A DNA stretch of 64,000 bases from GWF2-38-69 sp965228125. GTDB taxonomy: Bacteria > Verrucomicrobiota > Lentisphaeria > Victivallales > GWF2-38-69. Under the pieces are notes generated by a model, which worked only from the letters and a program-made list of their open reading frames with translations, was not told the DNA's origin and did not search any database. The stretch covers positions 1,798,001 through 1,862,000 of the forward strand of contig OZ245791.1 of the NCBI GenBank assembly GCA_965228125.1, written 5' to 3'. The position numbers and the translations under genes were made by a program. Of the stretch, positions 36,396 through 44,967 are shown piece after piece. The number at the start of each line of letters is the position of its first letter. The stretch's first letter is position 1.

Positions 36396-38237
36396 TTAGT
36401 CTTTCAACGCATTTTTATTGCCACTGAAATATTCTTCAATTTGCTCCAAAGTCTTGCCCTTTGTTTCAGGCAGGAAGAAGGTTGCCGTAATGAAATACAC
36501 TATTGTGCATATGGCAAAAGTAAAGAACACTGTGCTATAACCATATTGTCCTACGATAGGCAGGAAGGTGGCAGCAATACCAGTGGATACTGCCTGATTT
36601 ATCAAGAGCGCAATACTCATACCATTGGAACGAATTCGTGTAGGCATAAGTTCTGATAATGCCAACCATACGCAAACTCCCGGGCCAACGGCGAAAAATG
36701 CGGTAAAGCAATATATAAGTATTGCTACCAGCCAGCCATTGGCAGCGCTTGGTACAGGAGTAATAAGTGCGTGTTCAATTTTTAATGGGGCAGTTCTTGC
36801 TTCATCAAGGTTTCCAAATGGATTTGAGAAAAATGCCACTACTTTATTTGGAGGGACGCAACTGCTGCGATCAATCTTGAGGCTGTCTATAATATCAGGA
36901 GATCCAGTATTCGAGCGTACAACGGTAGAAGCAGCTCTGAAATCGCCATATGAATAAATGATATTCATTGTTGTTTGTTTGCCTATAATAGCTTTTCCTG
37001 CCGCGCCTGACTGATTAAGCAAATCATCAACTGTTTGGGGGGTGTACTTTAATGATAAGCTTGAATCAGTTACCAGCTTTTGTACGGCTGTGCCACAGTC
37101 TACGCGCATTTTTTCAGTATGTCTGAATACAAGAGCCACGCAAACAAGAGACACAATTATTCCAGCACTGCCTACAGATAACAGGAATTTTCTTCCTTTC
37201 TTATCTACCAGCATTACTGCTACCATAGTCATTCCAAAGTTGATTATAGTAAATATCACATAGCCCCAATGTGCTGCGATATCGCTAAGTCCAGCTTGAA
37301 TGAAAATAACAGCGTTAAAGCCGATAATTGAGTTAATGCCTGTCAATTGATTACATGCAAGAATAACGCAGGCTATTATAAACGGGATCACATATTTTCT
37401 CTTCAGAAGAGATTCTTTTACTTTTGTTCCTGTTGAAGTTGCCTTTTTTTCAGCTTCTTCTACTTCTTCCATCAGTTTAATTTCGGATTCTACTTGCTTC
37501 TCTCCGTGGGAACGAGCTAGAGATGCCCTGACAGCATTGATATTGCCGCGTTTGAATAACCAGCGAGGAGACTCTGCTACAAAAAAACTACCGATTACAA
37601 AAAGGAGTCCAGGCGGTAAAGATACCCAGAAAATACTGCGCCATGCTATGTTTTGTGCTGCAAAAAGCTTTGCTGCATTGCCTGTAGCTTCTACTTTCCC
37701 CAACCAGATACTGAAAAATATGGCGATAATCGCGGCTGCGCATATTCCAAATGTCAGCAACCATTGAAAAAGAGCTGTTCCTTTTCCGCGATTAGCAGCA
37801 CTAAGGCATTCGGCCAGGTACAAAGGAACAACGACGCCTATAAGGCCTGCACTTATTCCTTGAAGCAACCTTCCAATGACAAGGAGTTCATAACCATGAG
37901 AGAGAGCTATGACCGGAATACTGAATACAAAGAGTAATCCACTTATTATCATGAGTTTCTTACGTCCAAGTAAATCAGATAGCAATCCGGCGAACAGTGT
38001 CGAAATCACACTACCAAGAAGTACTGCAGCAACAATAATTGAGAGCTGTCCCGCATTTAATCCTGAAGTAGCTTCCAAATACGGCAATGCTCCTGCAATA
38101 ATCCCTACATCAACTCCGTATAATAGTCCGCCAAGGCCTGCAACTATCAGTAGCAGGGTGTTGTAAAGTTTTTTGCTTTGATCCAGATCTTCTTTTGCAA
38201 AAGAATTTTTGTTTGATTCAATAATAGCTTGAGCCAT
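36396..38237 (-). CDS. MFS sugar porter with a large extra loop
   Basis: The start is the ATG at 38237, five bases after AAGGAGAT; the upstream extension to 38282 is not needed. The 613-residue inner-membrane protein has sugar-porter signatures: GGLLYGVDVGIIAGAL, DLLGRKKLMII, GRLLQGISAG, AESPRWLFKRG, NQLTGINSIIGF, DKKGRK and PETKGKTLEQIEEYF. Typical members are 450-490 residues. The excess is an insert of about 128 residues (373-500) between helices 9 and 10, expected on the periplasmic side, with two cysteines (381, 460) and no family I recognise. Sugar uptake by proton symport is the likely role; the sugar is unknown. Confidence 0.9.
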   Translation of the reverse strand: MAQAIIESNKNSFAKEDLDQSKKLYNTLLLIVAGLGGLLYGVDVGIIAGALPYLEATSGLNAGQLSIIVAAVLLGSVISTLFAGLLSDLLGRKKLMIISGLLFVFSIPVIALSHGYELLVIGRLLQGISAGLIGVVVPLYLAECLSAANRGKGTALFQWLLTFGICAAAIIAIFFSIWLGKVEATGNAAKLFAAQNIAWRSIFWVSLPPGLLFVIGSFFVAESPRWLFKRGNINAVRASLARSHGEKQVESEIKLMEEVEEAEKKATSTGTKVKESLLKRKYVIPFIIACVILACNQLTGINSIIGFNAVIFIQAGLSDIAAHWGYVIFTIINFGMTMVAVMLVDKKGRKFLLSVGSAGIIVSLVCVALVFRHTEKMRVDCGTAVQKLVTDSSLSLKYTPQTVDDLLNQSGAAGKAIIGKQTTMNIIYSYGDFRAASTVVRSNTGSPDIIDSLKIDRSSCVPPNKVVAFFSNPFGNLDEARTAPLKIEHALITPVPSAANGWLVAILIYCFTAFFAVGPGVCVWLALSELMPTRIRSNGMSIALLINQAVSTGIAATFLPIVGQYGYSTVFFTFAICTIVYFITATFFLPETKGKTLEQIEEYFSGNKNALKD

Positions 38238-38341
38238 TTTATCTCCTTCTTTATATATGAATGATATATGAACACCTATCAAAGTACTTTTATTTTATTT
38301 AAAAAAAAATTATTAACAATAATCTAACTATATGAAATCTT

Positions 38342-38941
38342 TCAAATTTGATCAGTTTGCCTTGCATTATATACAAATTTGTCAGTATTCTTGAAATGTT
38401 TAAAAGTTTCGATAGCTTCATCTCTTAGAATATTATCGATAATCTTAATTCCTCTCTTGAGAAGTTCCTCTTTCCAATTTTCCGGCCTTGGCCCTTCATC
38501 AAAACCTGTTATTTCTTCAAGCTCAGGCCCGTGTCCGGCTATTACAAGCCTGCTAATTCCTGACCAGATTACTGCTCCATAGCACATACTGCACGGCATC
38601 CAATTAACTATAAGGTCGTGTTTTGGCATTCCACGGCCCCCAAGGTCATAAGCTCCAATATGGTCTTGGGCTAGAGAAATAGCCATTACTTCTGCATGAG
38701 CACTAGAACAGTTTTTCGGTATGACCCGATTTACGCCAATTGAAACAATTTTGCCTGATTCAGACTCGAAAACGCCGGCAGCAAAAGGGCCGCCTGTATC
38801 GTGCTTAATATTCAAATTCGCAAGTTTATGGATTAGCCTCATTCTCTCTTCCAGAGAGGGAATATATTCTGGAAATTCATCTATTAGTTTTTCGGCCCAT
38901 TTTGGCAAATCAAGGACAAATTTTGTACTTAATTTTTTCAT
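38342..38941 (-). CDS. Zinc-dependent nucleoside/nucleobase deaminase (cytidine deaminase superfamily)
   Basis: From ATG 38941 (after GGGGAAGA) the product has 199 residues; a GTG at 38980 would add 13. The deaminase zinc site is complete: SSAHAEVMAI (His and catalytic Glu) and MPCSMCYGAVIWSGI (the two Cys). The layout with GGPFAAGVFESESGKIVSIGVNRV resembles guanine-deaminase or tRNA-adenosine-deaminase-like members, but about 45 extra residues precede the core. It may act on a free base or nucleoside; the substrate is not known. It is transcribed away from trpS. Confidence 0.85.
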   Translation of the reverse strand: MKKLSTKFVLDLPKWAEKLIDEFPEYIPSLEERMRLIHKLANLNIKHDTGGPFAAGVFESESGKIVSIGVNRVIPKNCSSAHAEVMAISLAQDHIGAYDLGGRGMPKHDLIVNWMPCSMCYGAVIWSGISRLVIAGHGPELEEITGFDEGPRPENWKEELLKRGIKIIDNILRDEAIETFKHFKNTDKFVYNARQTDQI

Positions 38942-39087
38942 ATTCTTCCCCTCCCTGTTGATATTAAATACGCATTGCACATATATATTGAAAGTAAAAA
39001 AATGCTATTTCATTTTATCTATATATAATTATGTTAAAACAAAATCTTCCCCTTTCAATGTAAAATAAAATTTAGGATTACTTTGTT

Positions 39088-40053
39088 ATGAGAATACTTT
39101 CAGGCATTCAACCCACCGGAACGCCTCACATCGGAAACTATTTCGGAATGATGAAACAAATTATTGACAGTCAACATAAAGGCGAAACTTTTCTATTTAT
39201 TGCAGATTACCATTCGCTGACAGTTACTCCCGATCCGAAACTTTTAGGGGAGAGGACTTTGAATGTAGCGTTAGATTTTCTTGCGTGCGGGCTTGATGTA
39301 GAAAAAACAGTTTTTTTTAAGCAATCAGCCATTCCTCTTCTGACTGAACTTACATGGATATTAAGCTGTTGCACTCCTGTAGGGTTGTTGGAAAGATGCC
39401 ATAGTTACAAAGACAAGGTAGCAAATGGGATAATTCCAAACTGCGGCCTTTTCTTCTATCCGGTTCTCATGACTGCTGATATCCTGATGTATAAATCAGA
39501 TATTGTCCCTGTGGGTAAAGACCAGAAACAACATGTTGAAGTAGCTAGAGACATTGCTATAAAATTTAATAACCTTTATGGAGAGACCTTTCCTCTGCCT
39601 TCCCCTCAAATCATAGAAGATGTGGCCACTGTCACTGGTACTGACGGAAGGAAAATGTCTAAAAGTTATGATAATACCATACCTCTCTTCGGTAATGAAA
39701 AACAGATTCGCAAAATTTTCATGAAAATTGTTACTGATTCAAAAACACCGGAAGAGCCCAAGGATCCTGACACATGCAATATTTTTGCTCTTTATAAACT
39801 TTTCGCTAATAAAGAACAAACAGAACAAATGGCTGACAGATACAAAGCTGGCGGACTGATGTATGGACAGGCAAAACAGGAACTCTTTGAACTTTACATC
39901 AACTATTTCTCAGCTATGCAGAAAAAGAGAGACGAGTTAGTAAAGAATCTCGATTACGTTTACGGCATTCTAAAAAAGGGAGCCGAAAAAGCTTCTGAAG
40001 TTGCCGAAGAAACGATGAGAGAAATAAAATCAAAGGTTGGGTTAAAGTCATGA
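39088..40053 (+). CDS. trpS: Tryptophanyl-tRNA synthetase
   Basis: This class I synthetase charges tRNA-Trp. The 321-residue product has the ATP-binding GIQPTGTPHIGNYFG (residues 6-20, HIGN), the Trp-binding FYPVLMTADILMY region, GKDQKQHVE, and KMSKS in DGRKMSKSYDNTIPLF near residue 190. The length is normal for the bacterial type. It overlaps ruvA by four bases (ATGA), so the two form an operon. Confidence 0.96.
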   Translation: MRILSGIQPTGTPHIGNYFGMMKQIIDSQHKGETFLFIADYHSLTVTPDPKLLGERTLNVALDFLACGLDVEKTVFFKQSAIPLLTELTWILSCCTPVGLLERCHSYKDKVANGIIPNCGLFFYPVLMTADILMYKSDIVPVGKDQKQHVEVARDIAIKFNNLYGETFPLPSPQIIEDVATVTGTDGRKMSKSYDNTIPLFGNEKQIRKIFMKIVTDSKTPEEPKDPDTCNIFALYKLFANKEQTEQMADRYKAGGLMYGQAKQELFELYINYFSAMQKKRDELVKNLDYVYGILKKGAEKASEVAEETMREIKSKVGLKS

Positions 40054-40649
40054 TAGGCAAAATAAGAGGCATTCTCGATAAGGTTTCCATATCGGAAATA
40101 TTAGTCGACTGCAATGGAATTGGCTACGAAATTTCTATACCGTTAAGCACTTATGACAAACTTCCTAGAGAGGGAGAGAAAGTAACCCTTTTTACTCATT
40201 TTAATGTCAGGGAAGATGCCCAAACTCTTTTTGGATTTTTTTCACAGGAGGAGAAAGACCTTTTCAGATTACTTAATACGATCAACGGAATAGGGCCAAG
40301 GCTTGCTATTAAAATTCTCAGCAGTATTTCTGTTAATTCATTTTGCGAGGCCATTGCCTCAGCAAATACGAAAATATTAAGTAAAATTAATGGAGTAGGA
40401 CCTAAGTCGGCAGACAGGCTTGTAATAGAATTGCGCGACAAAATAAGTTTGATCTCACCGGAAGCTGCATTTTCGTCAGGAAATACGGTTCCAAAACACA
40501 CGGAGGAAGCTATTCTTGCCCTCGTTCAGCTTGGTTTTAAATACGATATGGCAAAGAAAGCTATTCTGAAGATAGTATCAGAGATTCCTGAAGCAGATCA
40601 CAATAGTGAGAACCTTATCCGTATTGCTCTTCAGAAACTTAATTCCTGA
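40050..40649 (+). CDS. ruvA: Holliday junction branch-migration protein RuvA
   Basis: RuvA binds Holliday junctions and loads the RuvB motor. The 199-residue product has the N-terminal OB fold (MIGKIRGILD, VDCNGIGYEISIP), a double helix-hairpin-helix (LNTINGIGPRLAIKILS and INGVGPKSADRLVIELRDK) and the C-terminal domain III (EEAILALVQLGFKYDMAKKAI) that contacts RuvB. It overlaps trpS by four bases. ruvB and ruvC are not adjacent. Confidence 0.96.
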   Translation: MIGKIRGILDKVSISEILVDCNGIGYEISIPLSTYDKLPREGEKVTLFTHFNVREDAQTLFGFFSQEEKDLFRLLNTINGIGPRLAIKILSSISVNSFCEAIASANTKILSKINGVGPKSADRLVIELRDKISLISPEAAFSSGNTVPKHTEEAILALVQLGFKYDMAKKAILKIVSEIPEADHNSENLIRIALQKLNS

Positions 40650-40848
40650 CAGATAAAACCTTTGAATTGACAAAGAGACCATTAAAAACATGGTTCCTTT
40701 TCTTGATTTTAACTATGGTATTTTCAAGGAATAGAGAAAGGCAAATCATGAGACTATTTCAGACCTTGCTTTTAATCCGTATAAACTGCATGAGTACATT
40801 TCGTTTTCAGCAGAAACTGATCCCAATAAATAGTTTCATAAAAAAACC

Positions 40849-41519
40849 ATGCCAAGCTCTTTAATTCAACAAATATGCAGTAAGAAAACCTTAAATCCTG
40901 CTTCCCGTTATGTTTGCAAGAGCAGACTTGATTACAGCTGCAGCTCTGATATCTGGGAACTGAGAAAAAACTGGAGCTCAGAAAAAGAGAGAATCCAAAG
41001 AGATTTATTGGATGGAACATACAAATTCGAACCTGTAAAAAAGATAGTCAAAAATGATGAATACCTGGAAATCTGGTCTTCGAGGGATGCTGTCGTTTTG
41101 AAAGCCCTTTCAATAGTTCTTACCAGTCACCTTGATCCTCAAATATCTAACAATTGCTACAATTTTAAAAACCATGGAGGTGCCAAGAAAGCTGTCAGAG
41201 ACTTGATAGCGAATTGAAATTGGAAATTTGAAAATTGACAATAGATTTACAAAACTCTTTTCTTGTTCAGTAAAAGTCTTTTTCTCTTACTCGTTTTCAA
41301 TTTTTAATTCTCCATTCTCAATTGATTTCAGATATGGATGACATAATTATTTTTGGAAAAAATTCGTATCAGATGAGGAGATTTATTAAAAAGGCCTATA
41401 CTGCAATTGGATATTTAAAACTTAAGCTTGCTTATGATAAGACATTTATAGGCAGGATCGATAAAGGCTTCTCGTAATTTGACGGAGATAAAATATCCAT
41501 TTCAAATCCGGCATTATAA
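40849..41519 (+). pseudogene. Broken reverse transcriptase gene, core replaced by a small inverted-repeat element
   Basis: Residues from 40849 (RDLLDGTYKFEPVKKI, EIWSSRDAVVLKALSIVL, CYNFKNHGGAKKAVRDL) match the N-terminal part of a group-II-like or unclassified bacterial reverse transcriptase. After a 113-bp insertion the same gene resumes at 41335 with the catalytic MDDIIIFGKNSYQMRRFIKKA, KLAYDKTFIGRIDKGFS, a stop at 41475, then FDGDKISISNP. Normally about 120 residues lie between the two parts, so the palm domain is mostly lost. The MDD box is kept, but the protein cannot be made whole. Confidence 0.8.
41212..41324. mobile_element. 113-bp MITE-like element with imperfect 28-bp inverted repeats
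   Basis: The left arm 41212-41239 and the complement of the right arm 41297-41324 agree at 22 of 28 positions by eye (both AATTGA...TGGA...AAAATTGA). It lies exactly at the break in the reverse transcriptase gene. Confidence 0.6.
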
Positions 41520-41677
41520 AACCCTCTGCCCTCAGCATTACCGAAGACAGGGGGGGGGGAAGGAAAATTAACTCCTGTTAAAAAGCTGCGGCGACAGGTT
41601 TGATTTTTTCAAAAAAGGTTCTATTCCTGTTGACTACTTTCCAAAGATCATAATTCTTTTGTAAGTTCAACCATATA

Positions 41678-42052
41678 TCAGGATAACATGAGGTTGTTGT
41701 CCATAGGCAGTTCCGGATATTCAACAAATAGCGTAAGCCCGTCCCAGTGTTCTTTCATAGAATTCATAGCTCCTGTCCGTTCGTCGTTGTATGTTTCTCT
41801 GCTTTCTGCTTCCATTTCCCCGAGAACATTTCTTCCAGTTCTATATGTGTGCGGCGCTATTAAGCTCTCTCTCCCGCTCGATGTAATCTGAACTCGCGGC
41901 ATGATATATTCTCGACGAGACAAAAACCACGGCTGGCCAATCGCCAACACCCGCCCTCTGCTTCTAGCTGTATATGGTGCAAATAGTGATTGATTCACTG
42001 TTTGTGGATAAGTTGTTGCAAGCTTTTCGCTGTATTTTTTCTGTTTTATCAT
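41678..42052 (-). pseudogene. IS66-family transposase fragment (C-terminal region)
   Basis: The open frame ends in MKEHWDGLTLFVEYPELPMDNN, the conserved C-terminal part of IS66-type transposases (HW.GLT.F...P..PMDNN..ER). The usual ER after NN and the rest of the domain are missing, and the upstream residues do not resemble the family, so the frame there is probably not native. It is a small remnant next to the broken reverse transcriptase gene. Confidence 0.65.
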
Positions 42053-42057
42053 TCAAT

Positions 42058-43104
42058 TCAGTCATCATTGACAGAATGAATTTTCTTTTTGGCGATTGAA
42101 ACCGTTTTGGGCAGTATTAGAACCATAAAGATAAAGGCGCCGATAAAGACAATTCCCAGCCTGTCTTCTACTTCTACTAACGCCCCTCCTTCTGCTAAAA
42201 AAATAACAAGTCCAAGAATGAATACATCTAACATGTTTAATCTGGAAAAAACTTTAATCGTTTGCTGTAAATACGGAAATTCATCCTTTTTAGAGAAAAG
42301 CTTTAGCAGCCAAAGAATGATTAAAAATATGTTATGAAGTACTGGGAAAATGATCATTGTAAGAAGCATAAATGCAGATAGAACAAGAGACACATTTGCT
42401 AGTGCCATCACCGATGTAAAAATACTGTAAGAATATCCTATTAGAAGGAAACTTGTTATTTTTAAGTATGGATAGATTATAGCAATTAGAAGAATCGATA
42501 GCGATAATATAAATGCCAGCAGTATTAGGATGTTATACCATATATTCGAAGATTTGGTCTTATTTGTTTCCAAGGCGTCTGTGGTATTATTTTGTCTTTT
42601 ATGTTTTGCTTCGTGGAGGTGATCTATAGTCAATGATGCGGCAATGCTCAAAAATATAGCTGTCAGGAAAAAATAAGAACCAATCATAGGCCTGCCATAA
42701 ATCAAAATCTGTTTGTTGCACAGGATCAAAATGATACAGCTGGCAAAAATATCCAACATGGACCACTTGCCCAATGGCTCCACTATTCTAAGCAAGCGGT
42801 TCCTTTTTTCCGTATCTTTTTCTATGAACCAGATATGGGATAAACATAAAAGTTTAACGAACGGAAAAATTATCGAGAAACCAGCTATGAGTATGGCAAT
42901 CAAATAGAGCGACTCTGTCCACATCAGATACACTGAATACGGCAATGTACAAGAATAACTGCTAAAGAGGCTGCCTATCGTTGTAAAAGGCACCAGCAAA
43001 GCAAGAATATTGCAGATAAAAGATATTACTAGAATCAAAGTGATAAGATAACCCTTTTTCCCGTATGATTTTGCAAGTGTTGTTTTGTGTGCAATGTTAT
43101 TCAT
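42058..43104 (-). CDS. PqiA-like membrane protein with two PqiA domains
   Basis: The 348-residue inner-membrane protein has about eight helices in two similar halves. Each half ends in the PqiA signature after its second and third helices: GKWSMLDIFASCIILIL near residue 115 and FSRLNMLDVFILGLVIFL near residue 290. PqiA proteins accompany MCE/Mla-type lipid transport in envelope maintenance, but here no pqiB gene adjoins. The cysteine-rich N-terminus of E. coli PqiA is absent. It is divergent from the mdc operon. Confidence 0.72.
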   Translation of the reverse strand: MNNIAHKTTLAKSYGKKGYLITLILVISFICNILALLVPFTTIGSLFSSYSCTLPYSVYLMWTESLYLIAILIAGFSIIFPFVKLLCLSHIWFIEKDTEKRNRLLRIVEPLGKWSMLDIFASCIILILCNKQILIYGRPMIGSYFFLTAIFLSIAASLTIDHLHEAKHKRQNNTTDALETNKTKSSNIWYNILILLAFILSLSILLIAIIYPYLKITSFLLIGYSYSIFTSVMALANVSLVLSAFMLLTMIIFPVLHNIFLIILWLLKLFSKKDEFPYLQQTIKVFSRLNMLDVFILGLVIFLAEGGALVEVEDRLGIVFIGAFIFMVLILPKTVSIAKKKIHSVNDD

Positions 43105-43320
43105 TTGTATTGTAGTAACATGATATTAATCAACATATTAGTGTATTATATAATATATAAAACAAAAAGAGTAGGTTATTATACCAAAATTTGGAATTTA
43201 ATATTTAGCTGCTTTATGTCTGAAATCTAATGAACTTTTAATAAAGAGGAAAAATTTCAAACATACATGGAAAATATTAGGCAATGTTTTAAAATCCAAA
43301 TTAGCGAGGATACTAAAACT

Positions 43321-44964
43321 ATGGATTTCAATAGGTCTTACATCAACAAGTTAGAGCGTTTGAAAAGAGCCAAATGTTTTTTAAATGGCAAATGGGTAGA
43401 TAAGAAAGATATAGTTTACCTGTTAGAATCTGTTATTGAATGCGGGGACAAAGTTTGTCTTGAGGGGAATAATCAGAAACAGGCACAATTTCTTGCAAAA
43501 TCTTTAGTAAAAGTTAACCCTGATAAGATAAATAATCTTCATATAGTTCAGTCTGCATTAAGTTTGCCGGAACACGTGACTGTTTTTGAGAAAGGCATTG
43601 CAAATAAAGTGGACTTTTGTTATTCCAGCGGGCAGGGGACTAGATTGTCACAGTTGGCATCTCAAGGGAAAATTACTATTCGAGCAATACATACTTATCT
43701 TGAACTGTTTTCCCGCTATTTTCTCGACCTGACCCCAAAAGTAGCGCTTGTAGTGGCAGCCAAAGCGGATAGAGAAGGTAATTTATATACCGGAGCCAAT
43801 ACTGAAGACACTCCTGCTATCGTTGAGGCTACAGCGTTTCGAAACGGAATAGTCATTGCAGAAACCTTTGAAGTAGTGGATAAACTTCCACGCGTTGATA
43901 TTCCTTCCAGCTGGGTAGATATTGTTGTTCACAGCCCATTGCCAGCCTTGATAAAACCTCTATTTACCCGTGACCCTGCCAAAATCGATGAACTTAAGAT
44001 TCTGATGGCGATGATGGTAATTAAAGGTATATATGCAAAATATGGAGTTAATCGCCTCAATCACGGAGTAGGATATAACACTTGTGCAATAGAGCTTCTT
44101 CTCCCAACTTATGCTGAAAGTCTCGGATTGAACGGTAAGATTTGTCAGAACATGGTGGTTAATCCTGTTCCTACTCTCATACCGGCTATTGAAGCAGGGT
44201 TTGTAAAAACCATTTGCTCGCCTGGCGGGGAAATCGGAATGAATGATTATGTAGCAGCCAGGCCCGACATATTCTTCAATGGTTTTGATGGCACTCAGAG
44301 GAGTAACAGGGCTTTTGCCCAGTTGGCAGGGCTCTATGCAATTGATCTTTTTATAGGCTCTACGCTCCAAATTGATACATCTGGAAATAGCTCTACAGCC
44401 ACCTTGGACAGAATTACGGGTTTTGGAGGCGCTCCTAATCTTGGCAGCGATATAAATGCGCGGCGACACTCGTCTGAAACTTGGCTGATGGCAGGAAAAG
44501 AATATGCCCAAGCCAATAATAAGCCGTTCCTCCGTGGACGAAAACTAGTTGTACAGATGATTGATACATTTCAGGCAGCCGGTGTACCGACTTTTGTTGA
44601 TAAGTTAGATGCATGGGAGCTCCAGAAAAATCTCTCAATGTCCTTACCGCCGATAATGATTTTGGGAGATGACGTTACGCATATAGTAACTGAAGAAGGC
44701 ATAGCCAATTTACTTCTCTGCTCCTCCATGGAAGAAAGAGAACAAGCTATCAGAGGAGTTGCAGGATATACCAAGGTAGGTTTAAGTAGAGATAAAAGTA
44801 TGACAGCCATTCTTAGGGAGAAAGGGGCTATTATTTATCCCGAAGATCTGGGGATTCGCTACAGTGATGCTACACGGGATATCCTTGCAGCCAAAAGTAT
44901 TAAAGATTTAGTTCATATTTCAGGAGGGTTGTATAATCCTCCATCAGCTTTCAGGGATTGGTGA
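43321..44964 (+). CDS. mdcA: Malonate decarboxylase alpha subunit (acetyl-S-ACP:malonate ACP transferase)
   Basis: MdcA swaps acetate for malonate on the carrier-protein thiol of malonate decarboxylase. I prefer ATG 43321 (547 residues, GAGGA ten bases upstream), because homologues begin close to this point; ATG 43267 would add 18 residues with a poorly spaced site. Motifs are GDKVCLEGNNQKQAQFLAKSL at the N-terminus, FCYSSGQGTRLSQ, NHGVGYNTCAIELLLPTYAESLG, SPGGEIGMNDYVAARPDIFFNGFDGTQRSNRAFAQ, GFGGAPNLG and THIVTEEGIANLLLC. It is the first gene of a six-gene operon with 0-4-bp gaps and overlaps. Confidence 0.94.
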   Translation: MDFNRSYINKLERLKRAKCFLNGKWVDKKDIVYLLESVIECGDKVCLEGNNQKQAQFLAKSLVKVNPDKINNLHIVQSALSLPEHVTVFEKGIANKVDFCYSSGQGTRLSQLASQGKITIRAIHTYLELFSRYFLDLTPKVALVVAAKADREGNLYTGANTEDTPAIVEATAFRNGIVIAETFEVVDKLPRVDIPSSWVDIVVHSPLPALIKPLFTRDPAKIDELKILMAMMVIKGIYAKYGVNRLNHGVGYNTCAIELLLPTYAESLGLNGKICQNMVVNPVPTLIPAIEAGFVKTICSPGGEIGMNDYVAARPDIFFNGFDGTQRSNRAFAQLAGLYAIDLFIGSTLQIDTSGNSSTATLDRITGFGGAPNLGSDINARRHSSETWLMAGKEYAQANNKPFLRGRKLVVQMIDTFQAAGVPTFVDKLDAWELQKNLSMSLPPIMILGDDVTHIVTEEGIANLLLCSSMEEREQAIRGVAGYTKVGLSRDKSMTAILREKGAIIYPEDLGIRYSDATRDILAAKSIKDLVHISGGLYNPPSAFRDW

Positions 44965-44967
44965 TTT

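Noticed and set aside
40667..40864. Small plus-strand ORF after ruvA
   Set aside because: No ribosome site or recognisable domain; the composition looks like intergenic DNA.
43960..44511. 183-residue minus-strand ORF
   Set aside because: It is antisense to mdcA, which has full family similarity over this stretch.
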